Position numbers and translations under genes: made by a program. DNA of 64,000 nt from Perca fluviatilis (lineage: Eukaryota; Chordata; Actinopteri; Perciformes; Percidae). Positions within the stretch are counted from its first letter, which is position 1. The number at the start of each line of letters is the position of its first letter. Where the stretch lies: contig NC_053123.1 of NCBI RefSeq assembly GCF_010015445.1, positions 5,856,148 to 5,920,147 on the forward strand, read 5' to 3'. The notes beneath the pieces are model-generated. The model was not told the DNA's origin. It did not search any database and saw nothing but the letters and a program-made list of their open reading frames with translations. Below are positions 35,490-46,088 of this stretch, one piece after another.

Positions 35490-35640
35490 ATCAATATTTA
35501 TTGTGTTACGAAAATCAAATGTTAATGCAGAAAGTAGCGGGTAGGACACAAGGAGAGTAACGCACAAGGTTCAATCCTCAGTCTGGGCATTTTTTTTTCA
35601 TGTTGAGTTTGATGCTAGACTTTCTTTGACATACTATACC
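35490..35640 (+). repeat. tRNA-like module 9 (diverged)
   Basis: The A-box half is scrambled (GTGTTACGAAAATCAAATG), while AAGGTTCAATCCTCAGTCTG and CATGTTGAGTTTG are kept. It lies at the position equivalent to module 4 in the duplicated block. Confidence 0.6.
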
Positions 35641-36821
35641 ATGACTTTATTATAATTTTTTTAGATACTATAATTACTTTTTTCAACATAGTATACTATG
35701 ACTTTTCGACATACTATAATATGACTTTTTTCAACATACTATACAATGACTTTTTATCACCTTTTTCGACATACTATACTAAGGCTATTTTTGACATACT
35801 TATACTATGACTTTTTTATCACTTTTTTCGATATGCTATACTATGAATTTTCATAATTTTTTTCAACATACTATACTATGACTTTTCATAACTTTTTTCA
35901 ACATATTACTTTTCGACATATTATGGCTATTTTCGACATACTATACTATGACTTTTTATCACCTTTTTTGACATACTATACTATGGCTACTTTCGACATA
36001 CTTATACTATGACTTTTTTCGACATACTATACTATGACTTTTTTGTCACTTTTTTCGACATACTATACTATGACTGTTTTTTGACATACTATACTATGAC
36101 TTTTTTATCACTTTTTTGGACATACTATATTATGACTTTTTTTGACATACTATACTATGACTTTTTTATCACTTTTTTCGACATATTATGGCTATTTTCT
36201 ACATACTATACTATGACTTTTCAACAAGTTATACTATGACTTTTTTCGACATACTATACTAGGACTTTTTATCACCTTTTTCGACATACTATACTATGGC
36301 TACTTTCGACATACTATACTATGACTTTTTTAGACACTATACTATGTCTTTTCGACATGCTATACTATGACTTTTCGACATGCTATACTATGACTTTTTA
36401 TCACCTTTTTCGACATACTATACTATTGCTATTTTCGACACACTTATACTATGACTTTTGTATCACTTTTTTCGTCATACTATACTAAGGCTATTTTGTA
36501 CATACTATACTATGACTTTTTTCTACATATTATACTATGACTTTTTTATCACTTTTTTCGACATGCTATACTATGACTATTTTCTACATACTATACTATG
36601 ACTTTTTTCAACATACTATACTATGACTGTTTTCGACATACTATACAATTACTTTTTATCACCTTTTTCAACATACTATACTATGGCTACTTTCGACATA
36701 CTATGACTTTTTTTTCACTTTTTTCAACATACTATATTATGACTTTTTATCACTTTTTTCAACATACTATACTATGACTTTTTTATCACTTTTTTCAACA
36801 TACTATACTGTGACTGTTTTC

Positions 36822-36975
36822 AACCTCCACTAATTGCCGGTGTGGTACCTCAGTGGTTAGCACAGCTGCATGAAGTAGGCAGAGTAGGACCCAAGTAGAT
36901 AGAGTCTGACAAGGTTCAATCCTCAGTCTGGGCGATTCTTTCTTTTGTGGACTTTGCATATGTTTCATCAATTTT
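36822..36975 (+). repeat. tRNA-like module 10
   Basis: The full set of phrases: CTCCACTAATTGCCGGTGTG, CTCAGTGGTTAGCACAGCTG, TAGAGTCTGACAAGGTTCAA and TGTGGACTTTGCATATG. It is nearly the same as modules 8 and 12. Confidence 0.72.
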
Positions 36976-37557
36976 TTATATACTATATAATGATTTTTTT
37001 CAACATACTATATTATGACTTTTTTCGACATTTTATACTATGACTTTTTTAGACATACTATACTATGACTTTTTATCACTTTTTTCGACATGCTATACTA
37101 TGACTTTTCATAATTTTTTTCAACATGCTATACTATGACTTTTTGACATACTATAATATCACTTTTTTCGACATACTATACTATGACTTGTTATCACCTT
37201 TTTCGACATACTATACTAAAGCTATTTTGTACATACTATACTATGACTTTTTTCTACATATTATACTATGACTTTTTTATCACTTTTTTCGACATGCTAT
37301 ACTATGACTTTTCATAATTTTTTTTCAACATACTATACTATGACTTTTCATAATTTTTTTCAACATACTATGCTATTACTTTTCGACATGCTATACTATG
37401 ACATTTTGAGACACTATAGACTTTTTTAGACATACTATACTCTGACTTTTCGACATGCTATACAATGACTTTTTTCGACATACTATACAATGACTTTTTG
37501 TCACCTTTTCAACATACTATACGATGTCTATTTTCTACATACTATACTATATGTTTT

Positions 37558-37612
37558 CAACATCCATTGTTTGCTGGAGTGGTAGCCCAATGGTTAGCAC
37601 AGCTGCAAAAAA
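37558..37612 (+). repeat. tRNA-like module 11 (truncated)
   Basis: The A-box half only (GGTAGCCCAATGGTTAGCAC, then AGCTGCAAAAAA). It runs straight into satellite at ATCACTTTTTTCGAC. Confidence 0.66.
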
Positions 37613-37729
37613 ATCACTTTTTTCGACACACTATACTATGGCTATTTTCTACATAATATACTATCACTTTTTTATCACTTTTTCGACATGCTATACTATG
37701 ACTTTTCATAATTTTTTTCAACCTACTAT

Positions 37730-38332
37730 TGTCGTGGAAGTTTCCTTTGCAGCAGGGGGTAGAGTTTGACAGTTTAGTAAATTGAAACAAATAAGACAGA
37801 CTGAGACTAAAACCAAGTTGGGTTTTTGTATTTTATTAAAAAAGATATATTTGCAAATAGGATCAACATGATTTCACAAAAGGCCGCAGCCCAGTGTGGA
37901 GTCAGTTTCTCAAATGAGTGAACAAGAACACCAGGCTTATATGCATCTTCAGAGTGACAGCACATACGCACTTGGATTATTATGACGCTTACAATTTTGA
38001 CAGGCAATCTGATACACATGAAGACAATCAGAGGAATACAAGAGACATCTTGGAGTCATCTCACCTCCTCCTCCCCGTAATCGACTTTCACCCCCAGTTA
38101 CATCTTAACTGGCATGGGAAAACATGAGATAGTTTTAGGGTGACCTTGTACCTTTATCGGTTCAGGCTAACAGTGCTCACATAATGTTCCAGACTGCATG
38201 TCTCACAAAGTTTAGAATCAAAATCTGCATGTGGGAATGAGATAGACTCTTTCAGCATTTGTGAGAGAATTAAAGTAGAAATAAAACATAAAAATATAAG
38301 GAATTGTGCTTAAATGTAATTTTCCCATTACA
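37730..38332 (-). mobile_element. Candidate solo LTR of a retroviral-type element
   Basis: A 603-bp non-satellite island with TG..CA ends (plus-strand TGTCGTGG to CCCATTACA) that interrupts the satellite cleanly. On the minus strand there is a TATA-like GCATATAAGCCTGG, and about 110 bp further a poly(A) signal in TTTTAATAAAATAC. This spacing and order fit an LTR with its U3, R and U5 parts. No gag, pol or env sequence is present. The flanks CTAT/CTGT give only an imperfect 4-bp duplication. Confidence 0.65.
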
Positions 38333-40196
38333 CTGTACTATGACTTTTCGACATACTATACTATGACTTTTTTCGACATACTATACTATGAATTTTTATC
38401 ACCTTTTTCGACATACAATACTATGTCATAGTATAGCATGTCAAAAAGTCATAGTATAGCATGTCGAAAAGTCATAGTATAATGTCTAAAAAAGTCATAG
38501 TATAGTATTTTTATCACCTTTTTCGACATACTATACTAAGGCTATTTTTGACATACTTATACTATGACTTTTTTATCACTTTTTTCGACATGCTATACTA
38601 TGAATTTTCATAATTTTTTTTCAACATACTATACTATGACTTTTCATAACTTTTTTCAACATATTACTTTTCGACATATGGCTATTTTCGACATACTATA
38701 CTATGACTTTTTTAGACACTATACTATGACTTTTTATCACCTTTTTCGACATACTATACTATGGCTACTTTCAACATACTTATACTATGACTTTTTTCGA
38801 CATACTATACTATGACTTTTTATTTTATCACTTTTCCGTCCCATACTATACTATGCGCTAGAGCTGCCTTCGACATACTATACTATGACTTTTTTAGACA
38901 CTATACTATGACTTTTCGACATGCTATACTATGACTTTTCGACATGCTATACTATGACTTTTTATCACCTTTTTCGACATACTATACTATTGCTATTTTC
39001 GACACACTTATACTATGACTTTTGTATCACTTTTTTCGTCATACTATACTAAGGCTATTTTGTACATACTATACTATGACTTTTTTCTACATATTATACT
39101 ATGACTTTTTTCGACATACTATACTATGACTTATCACCTTTTTCGACATACTATATTAAGGCTATTTTGTACAAACTATACTATGACTTTTTTATCTCTT
39201 TTTTCGACATCCTATACTATGTCTATTTTCTACATGATATACTATGACTTTTTTCAACATACTATACTATGACTTTTCGACATGTTATACTATGACTTTT
39301 TTAGACATACTATACTATGACTTTTTATCACGTTTTTCGACATACTATACTAAAGCTATTTTCGACATACTTATACTATGACTTTTTTTATCACTTTTTT
39401 CGACATGCTATACTATGACTTTTCAACATACTATAATATGACTTTTTTCGACATACTATACTATGACTTGTTATCACCTTTTTCGACATACTATACTAAG
39501 GCTATTTTGTACATACTATACTATGACTTTTTTATCACTTTTTTCGACATGCTATACTATGACTTTTCATAATTTTTTTTCAACATACTATACTATGACT
39601 TTTCATAACTTTTTTCAACATACTATGCTATTACTTTTCGACATACTATACTATGACATTTTGAGACACTATAGACTTTTTTAGACATACTATACTCTGA
39701 CTTTTCGACATGCTGTACAATGTCTATTTTCTACATGATATACTATGACTTTTTTCAAAATACTATACTATGACTTTTCGACATGTTATACTATGACTTT
39801 TTTCGACATACTATACTATGAGTTTTTTTCGACATGCTATACTATGACTTTTTTAGACATACTATACAATGACTTTTTATCACCTTTTTCGACATACTAT
39901 ACTATGACTATTTTCTACATACTATACTATGACTTTTGTATCACTTTTTTCGTCATGCTATACTATGACTATTTTCTACATACAATACTATGACTTTTTT
40001 CTACATATTATACTATGACTTTTTTATAACTTTTTTCGACATGCTATACCATGACTATTTTCTACATCCTATACTATGACTTTTTTCAACATACTATACT
40101 ATGACGTTTCGACATGCTATGCTATGACTTTTTTAGACATACTATACTCTGACTTTTCAACATGCTATAGTATGACATTTTTAGACATGCTATACT
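38333..40196 (+). repeat. Satellite block 2
   Basis: The same 26/37-bp unit as block 1. It contains duplicated segments also found in block 1: 38869-39111 matches 36305-36547, 38515-38703 matches 35758-35950, and 39183-39325 matches 34974-35110. One short inverted segment is listed separately. Confidence 0.97.
38425..38506 (-). repeat. Inverted segment within the satellite
   Basis: About 82 bp reads TCATAGTATAGCATGTC and AAAAGTCATAGTATA, the reverse complement of the surrounding satellite (three units). The left junction forms the palindrome ATACTATGTCATAGTAT. Confidence 0.93.
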
Positions 40197-40614
40197 ACAC
40201 TGTAAACCTGAATTAGTTGACTTTACTCGCAAATTGCGTGGAAACCCGTTGCCCTATCCCACTTTAGTTTTTACACAAGCTAAAATTAAATATGTCGAGT
40301 TGTATTAACATGGAACCTTAAGTTTAGTATTTATATTTATTAGTAGTGTGTACTCAAATCATTAGATAAAACTAGCTATTATGACTTGTTATTGCTACTC
40401 ATCATTTATTACAATTACTATATTTTCCTCTAATTTAATTAAATTAAATATGGTATAAAACATTGTTTCAAATAAATTGGATGGAAAAAAAGAAACACCT
40501 CTAAATGCTCCAATGCATTTTATTTTTAAGAAAAATGGCAAAACAGGTCAACATCAACACGTCTAACCTAAAATGATTAATCTGAAAAAAGTCATTTCAA
40601 ATCATTGAAACAAT

Positions 40615-41096
40615 TGTGTGAGTGTTGTGTGTGTCTTGTGTGTGTGTGTGTTGTCCGTGTCTGTGTGGTACGTGTGTGGTGTGTCCGTGTGTGTTGTGTG
40701 TGTGTTGTCCGTGTCTGTGTTGTACGTGTGTGGTGTGTCCGTGTGTGTTGTGTGTGTGGGTGTTGTCCGTGTCTGTGTTGTACGTGTGTGGTGTGTCCGT
40801 GTGTTGTGTGTGTGGGTGTTGTCCGTGTCTGTGTTGTACGTGTGTGGTGTGTCCGTGTGGGTGTTGTCCGTGTGTGTTGTGTGTGGGTGTTGTCTGTGTG
40901 TGTATTGTCCGTGGGTATTGTCCGTGTGGGTGTTGTCCGTGTGTGTTGTTTGTGTGTGGGTGTTGTCCGTGTGTTGTGTGTGGGTGTTGTCCGTGTGTCC
41001 AGGTGTTGTCCGTGTCTGTGTTGTTTGTGGGTGTTGTATGTGTTTGTGGGTGTTGTGTGTGTGTGGGTGTTGTCCGTGTCTGTGTTGTTTGGGTGT
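40615..41096 (+). repeat. GT-rich minisatellite, about 56-bp unit
   Basis: A unit beginning TTGTCCGTGTCTGTG repeats at 40651, 40705, 40763 and 40819 (periods 54, 58 and 56 bp), each with TACGTGTGTGGTGTGTCC. It then decays into irregular GGGTGTTGTCCGTGTG repeats. Few stop codons exist in any plus-strand frame, which creates overlapping Val/Cys-rich open frames of up to 225 codons; these are artefacts. Confidence 0.95.
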
Positions 41097-41132
41097 TGAA
41101 TGTATCACAAATTTACAAGAAAAAAACATGGA

Positions 41133-42535
41133 TGTCCCCTGAGATTAAAGTGGTAAATCCATATACAAAACAAAATTCACAAGAAACCCCCACTCAAATG
41201 TACATTGCGAGCTGGTTTTTCAAAGTCTGTAGCTTCGGATTGAGGTCAGTGTGGCCTGACATGTTGGATGACCTGAAATGTGAGCTTTTTGAGTCTTGAG
41301 GGTGTTAGGTGGGTGCATTACGGAGCGCGCGAACCAAGATGCACATTGCTTTTGGCAGATCTTGAATGTTGTCCATCACGACTTCTCCCTCAATGATGAT
41401 TTTCAAACTGAGGTTGACGAGATGCGGAATGCTGGGAATGGGCCAGCACTTCCGCTCACGGGGAATGAGAAGTATCCCAACGTCAAGGTCACGAAAAGAA
41501 CCATCATCATCCGATTCCTAAATATAGAATAACAGAAGAGCACAATCATTACATTAGATTTCTCATTTGAAAAACAACTTTAATCAATATGAGAGTGTCA
41601 TGGTGAAAAATAAATAAAGGTGAAAATTATAAGAAAGCAAGGCTTACTTACTTACTTGCTTTTATTTGAAGAAATTTGTGGGGTTGTCCCCCATGGATGA
41701 TAGGAAGCCCTCTGAGCACTGGTGTCCAGATCACAGTTGGCTCTGTAGTCTTTTGGGAATTAAACATAGTACTACAAGTTAGATAGCTAAAAAAAGGAAA
41801 AATAAATAATGATCTATAAGAAAGCTTAAACAAACCAAGCAATATTTGGATTGAATTATACAACTAATAGAGTAGCATTGTGATATGATGTTTTTACAAA
41901 ACCTGTGAAAAACAATGCCAAGTACATAATGTGTATGGACCTACATTGGTCTGTTGTGAAATATGTGTCAACAACTGTCCAACATTACCTCTCTTGGATC
42001 GAAATAACTCTAGGAGACGAGGACTGTGCCGATCGATGCTCTCATAGAATTCCTGCTAGAGGTTCTTGCCCACAATCCTGCTGAACTCCATGAACACCTG
42101 AAAAATACAGAGAACAAAAACAAAGTGAACTTAGAGCAAATGAACTATACAAGGCAGCTAAGCCATCTGCAAAGTAGTATATGATTTGAAATGTTGTTTA
42201 AATTAAAAAAACATCATGCCCCAAATTAAAAATAACAATGTTTTATTAAAGAGGACAAGAGTAAATGTGTACTGCGCAGGTGAGAAAGACGGCTTCTGTG
42301 CAGCGTGCAGAAAAATCACATGACTGACAGTGAAAGGTTACTTGGGCAGTTTCACTCACCCTGGGTTTTCTGGTGAATCTTTGCTAAGTGGACCTTAAGT
42401 GCATTAATGGAGTTGAATGTGCACACACATTGTTGGTGTAAGCAGGGAAATGGGACAGTTCTACCATAGTTTCCGTGTTTAAACCGATAATGTTTTAAAA
42501 GGTTACCCCTTTTTTCACACAAACTCACAATACTT
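41133..42535 (-). pseudogene. Decayed multi-exon gene: C2H2 finger plus SAMD3-like C-terminal part
   Basis: Four minus-strand exon-like blocks have plausible splice signals. Exon 42360-42535 (donor GTGAGTG) encodes KRGNLLKHYR, then a C-X4-C-X12-H-X4-H zinc finger ending in VHLAKIHQKT. Exon 41989-42097 (acceptor TTTTTCAG, donor GTAATG) encodes VFMEFSRIVGKNL, a TAG stop (42056-42058), then RHSPRLLELFRSKR. Exon about 41648-41757 includes VLRGLPIIHGG. The last exon, from 41528 downward (acceptor TATATTTAG), encodes DLDVGILLIP and EGEVVMDNIQDLPKAM, then suffers a stop and frameshifts before PKLQTLKNQL. This layout resembles the repetitive SAMD3-like genes of fish. Broken and not functional as read; the identification is from memory of the family. 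Confidence 0.62.
42360..42535 (-). pseudogene. Zinc-finger exon of the decayed gene
   Basis: The best preserved part. Cysteine and histidine spacing C-X4-C-X12-H-X4-H is exact, preceded by an HYRFKHG stretch that could belong to a partial upstream finger beginning at a Cys near 42520. The reading frame is open to the donor. No initiating ATG is clear, so an upstream coding exon may be missing. Confidence 0.6.
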
Positions 42536-42726
42536 ACATTTCCACAGCATCCTCACACCACAAGGATCTGTAAAAATAGAAAACAAGAAAACGTTTATCT
42601 CAACAATGTCACTGTTAAATACAATAAGGCAATATAACCGAAACAAAGCCTGTGTTACAGAGAAAACCGGCATGTAAACAAGCGTGTGTGTGAAAGTGAG
42701 TGAGAGGGAAAAAGAGAGCGGCCAAG

Positions 42727-44070
42727 GACATACTATTACTTTTTATCACCTTTTTCGACATACTATACTATGACTATTTTCTACATACTATACTATGACT
42801 TTTGTATCACTTTTTTCGTCATACTATACTATGACTATTTTCTACATACTATACTATGACTTTTTTCTACATATTATACTATCACTTTTTTATCACTTTT
42901 TTCGACATGCTATACTATGACTATTTTCTACATACTATACTCTGACTTTTCGACATGCTATAGTATGACATTTTTAGACATGTTATACTATGACTTTTTT
43001 CTACATACTATTATTATTATTATAATTACTTTTTATCACCTTTTTCGACATACTATACTAAGGCTACTTTCGACATACTATACTATGACTTTTTTATCAC
43101 TTTTTTCAACATACTATACTGTGACTGTTTTCAACCTCCACTAATTGCTTGTGTGGTACCTCAGTGGTTAGCACAGCTGCATGAAGTAGGCATAGTAGGA
43201 CCCAAGTAGATAGAGTCTGACAAGGTTCAATCCTCAGTCTGGGCGATTCTTTCTTTTGTGGACTTTGTATATGTTTCATACATTTTTTATATACTACATA
43301 ATGACTTTTTTCAGCATACTATATTATGACTTTTTTTTGACATGCTATACTATGACTTTTCATAATTTTTTTCAACATACTATACTATGACTTTAAGACA
43401 TGCTATACTATGTCTATTTTCTACATACTATACTATGACTTTTTTCTACATACTATACTATGACTTTTTGACATACTATACTATGACTTTTTTCGACATA
43501 CTATACAATGACTTTTTATCACCTTTTTCGACATACTATACTAAGGCTATTTTCTACATACTATACTATGACTTTTTATCACTTTTTTCGACATGCTATA
43601 CTATGACTTTTCATAATTTTTCTCAACATGTTATACTATGACTTTTCATAACTTTTTTCAACATACATGACTTTTCGAAATGCTATCTCATGACTTTTTT
43701 AGACATACTATACTATGACTTTTCGACATGTTATACTATGACTTTTTCAGACATACTATACTCATACTTTTCAACATACTATACAATGACTTTTTATCAC
43801 CTTTTTCGACATACTATACTATGGCTATTTTCGACATACTATACTATGACTTTTTTATCACTTTTTTCACCATACTATACAATGACATTTTATCACTTTT
43901 TTCGATATGCTATAAATATGGCTATTTTCGACATGCTATAATATGACTTTTTTTTACCTTTATCGACATACTATGCTGTGGCCATTTCCAACATACTATA
44001 CTATGAAATTTTTAACACTTTTTTCGACATGCTATACTATGACTTTTTTCGACATGATATACTATGACGC
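42727..44070 (+). repeat. Satellite block 3
   Basis: The same unit as blocks 1 and 2, with GACATACTATACTATGAC and ATCACTTTTTTCGAC dominating. A short TTATTATTATTATTA run lies at about 43011. Confidence 0.96.
43135..43285 (+). repeat. tRNA-like module 12
   Basis: CTCCACTAATTGCTTGTGTG, ACCTCAGTGGTTAGCACAGC, AAGGTTCAATCCTCAGTCTG and TGTGGACTTTGTATATG. It is closest to module 10, 6.3 kb upstream, which supports block duplication. Confidence 0.72.
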
Positions 44071-44072
44071 AG

Positions 44073-44144
44073 AGCAGAGTGGCGCAGCGGAAGCGTTGTG
44101 GGCCCAAAACCCAGAGGTTGATAGAGCAAAACCATCCTCTGCTA
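44073..44144 (+). pseudogene. tRNA-iMet pseudogene
   Basis: 72 nt, the length of vertebrate initiator tRNA-Met, aligning end to end: AGCAGAGTGGCGCAGCGGAA, then GCGT, the anticodon stem-loop, and ACCATCCTCTGCTA. The acceptor stem AGCAGAG/CTCTGCT and the A box are intact. The anticodon position reads CAA instead of CAT (GGGCCCAAAACCC), one anticodon-stem base is changed, and the T-arm/B box is damaged (GATAGAGCAAAACC). It is therefore a degenerate copy, and it is followed directly by LINE sequence. Confidence 0.88.
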
Positions 44145-44419
44145 CTTACAATGCTACCTCACTGACGACATGTCACGTGCCAGCCTGCTTCAAGTCCTCT
44201 ACTATCATCCCTGTTCCCAAGAAGTCAAGGACCACAGGTAACAACTTTAGACCCGTCGCCTTACCTCTGCGGTTATGAAGTCCTTTGAGCGCCTTGTGCT
44301 TTCACACGTCAAAGACATCACCGACCCCTCCTGGACCCCCTGCAGTTTGCCTACAGAGCCAATAGGTCTGTAGACAATGCAGTCAACCTGGCCCTCCACT
44401 ACATCCTCCGGCACCTGGG
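44145..44419 (+). pseudogene. LINE reverse transcriptase fragment (5' part of composite)
   Basis: It encodes TCHVPACFKSSTIIPVPKKS, then NNFRPVAL, a frame slip, KSFERLVLSHVKDITD, and in another frame a FAYRANRSVD-like stretch. This order (finger domain ahead of the RT catalytic core) is that of Rex/L2-type fish LINEs. It ends abruptly at GGCACCTGGG, where the catalytic core should follow. The matching 3' end lies at 46087-46521. Confidence 0.82.
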
Positions 44420-45547
44420 ATGTCATTTATAAACGTGGTGTACGCACAAAATGGGGCTGAAAATGTGCATGCAAACAAACTTGACGGGAGAATGTGCGGT
44501 CCTTCACGTAAACTCTGACCCATGCATACACACATTTTGGAGACAAACTAGGAATTGGCGATGCAGATGGTGAGGTGGTGAACTAAAGTCAGACTGCAGA
44601 AAGTAAATGGGAATAACAATTACTCGTAATATTTTCAAGTATTGATGCCTCACACACATTCTTTCATTCCATATCATCCACGTTACCATGAAGATGAACT
44701 CCAGCAGTGTTATTTGCGCTTGTACTGAGTGATTCTTGTTCTATAAACACCTCCAACTCAAATCTTCAATAAAAATTTGTTCTTAATGTTTAATCGGTGC
44801 TGTCTCGCCGTCACATTGTCTGCTACAGAGCGCAGAAGGAGGGGATGGCCCGACTGCATGGAATACAGGATAGCATCAAATACCCTAGCATTAGATAATG
44901 GCAGAACACAGTGTAAATAACTAAATATCTGTCTTTAAAACAGTGCATATATCATCAAATGTCAAAGTCTGTAAATACAGCCATTAAGCTCTCGCACAAT
45001 CGTTACCCTTAATGTCCTCGTTATCGGTCCAAACTTTAATACTGTGACAAAACCTGCATGAAGAATAGTTTGCCTATTACACTTTCTTTCGTCTTCAAAT
45101 TGTATCTCAGGATGGGATATACCACTAATTGATGCTGTGATTTTAGCAAGATGTTAACAATCACAAATTGTTGTAAACATAAATACTGCGATGAACCCAT
45201 GCATAATGCTGCATGATGGCACTGCTGGCCCTGCAGGAGGACTACACTAATGGAAGAATCAGGAGAGAAAGAGACTTCAGGGACCATGACGATAGCTGGC
45301 TAATATGCTGATATAGATTCCTTAAAGCTGTGCTCTTGGATCTATGTACTGAATTGGGTCCAGTAGGGCAATACGTTGGAACCGTGCCATCCTGGTCCAT
45401 CCCGGTCCAAATACAGGTCCTCGCCACTCTTGGGGAAACCGGCTGTTTCCAGAGGGAAATGTCAGACCGCTAAGTGTTTTTTTTTTTTAAATAAATATTA
45501 TATATAATCTTCAACTTCATCACTAAGGCTTGTTTGGATATAATATA
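44420..45547. mobile_element. Unclassified insertion inside the LINE, possibly Harbinger-like
   Basis: It begins TGTCATTTATAAACGTGGTG then TACGCACAAAATGGGGC, which resembles the ends of fish PIF/Harbinger elements. Short minus-strand frames (45036-45287 and 45242-45427) have no transposase motif I can confirm. It ends around a T-rich stretch (45478-45489). Boundaries and class are tentative. Confidence 0.35.
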
Positions 45548-46057
45548 TAGTTCTGCTAGGCTTCTTACTAGATCAAACAGGCACAACCATATCACCCCCT
45601 TCACTGGCTTCCTGTAACCTACAGGATCCAATTCAAAATTCTCACCATAACCTATAGGGCTCTACATGGTCAGGCCCCTGACTATCTTGCCAACATAATT
45701 CACTTACATACCCCGTCCCGGTCTCTCAGGTCTGTCAATCAAAATCTGCTATCCACGCCACGCACTCGTCTGAAGACACGTGGGGATAGAGCTTTTGAAG
45801 CCATGGCACCTACACTCTGGAATGCTCTACCAACCAGCATTAGGTTTGCTGAGAATGTGGACTTTTTTAAGGGACAAGTGAAGACTCACTTGTTTAGGCT
45901 AGCCTTTGGGTAGCCTATGTCTTTTATTTATTTGATAATTGCATTTGTTGTATTTGTATTTTATATTATTGACTGTTTTATTATTTTTATTAACAATGTC
46001 TATGCACATTGTGAAGCACTTTGTGACCTTGTCTGTGAAAAGCGCTGTACAAATAAA

Positions 46058-46086
<29 letters not shown>
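45548..46086 (+). mobile_element. L2-type LINE, decayed 3' end with (ACTT)n tail
   Basis: Frames with several stops read ITPFTGFL, RTRLKTRG-like and TLWNALPTSIR-like blocks. The 3' UTR GTGAAGCACTTTGTGACC, GAAAAGCGCTGTACAAATAA and a run of ACTT repeats (46067-46085) follow. This UTR is the classical L2 ending and differs from that of the copies at 2.2 and 21.9 kb, so it is a different subfamily. It sits immediately before the resumed outer LINE. Confidence 0.8.

Positions 46087-46088
<2 letters not shown>

Larger units (their letters stand above)
29790..37729 (+). repeat. Satellite block 1 (26/37-bp unit)
   Basis: Degenerate tandem repeats with core GACATACTATACTATGAC followed by a T-run. A longer form adds ATCACTTTTTTC, giving about 26- and 37-bp periods. 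Variants GACATGCTATACTATGAC, GGCTATTTTCGAC and TTTTTAGACA recur. The left edge (29.8-31 kb) is the most diverged and the interior the most uniform. Nearly all copies have the same orientation, so the plus strand is pyrimidine-rich with long T-runs. Periods are not multiples of three, so the Tyr/Phe-rich open frames are not genes. Embedded tRNA-like and LINE-tail modules are listed separately. Confidence 0.97.
40197..42726. mobile_element. 2.5-kb insertion in the satellite, carrying a decayed gene
   Basis: Satellite stops after GCTATACTA at 40196 and resumes at 42727. The left end CACTGTAAACCTGAATTAGT, followed by TGACTTTAC, is typical of the terminus of a fish DNA transposon family with CACTGTAAA ends (family knowledge, not checked). 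I do not see the matching right terminus, so the element is probably truncated. Inside are a GT-rich minisatellite and minus-strand gene-like exons. Confidence 0.6.

Noticed and set aside
37807..38127. Open frames within the solo LTR
   Set aside because: 70 codons or fewer on either strand, with no retroviral motif; LTRs of this kind are not expected to code.
40602..41299. Overlapping open frames of up to 225 codons on both strands over the GT-rich minisatellite
   Set aside because: All three plus frames are open because the repeat lacks stop codons. The composition is almost only Val, Cys and Gly (or His/Thr on the other strand), as expected from the repeat.
44073..44144. Functional initiator tRNA gene
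   Set aside because: The anticodon position reads CAA, the anticodon stem is mismatched and the B-box/T-arm is damaged, so it is a pseudogene.
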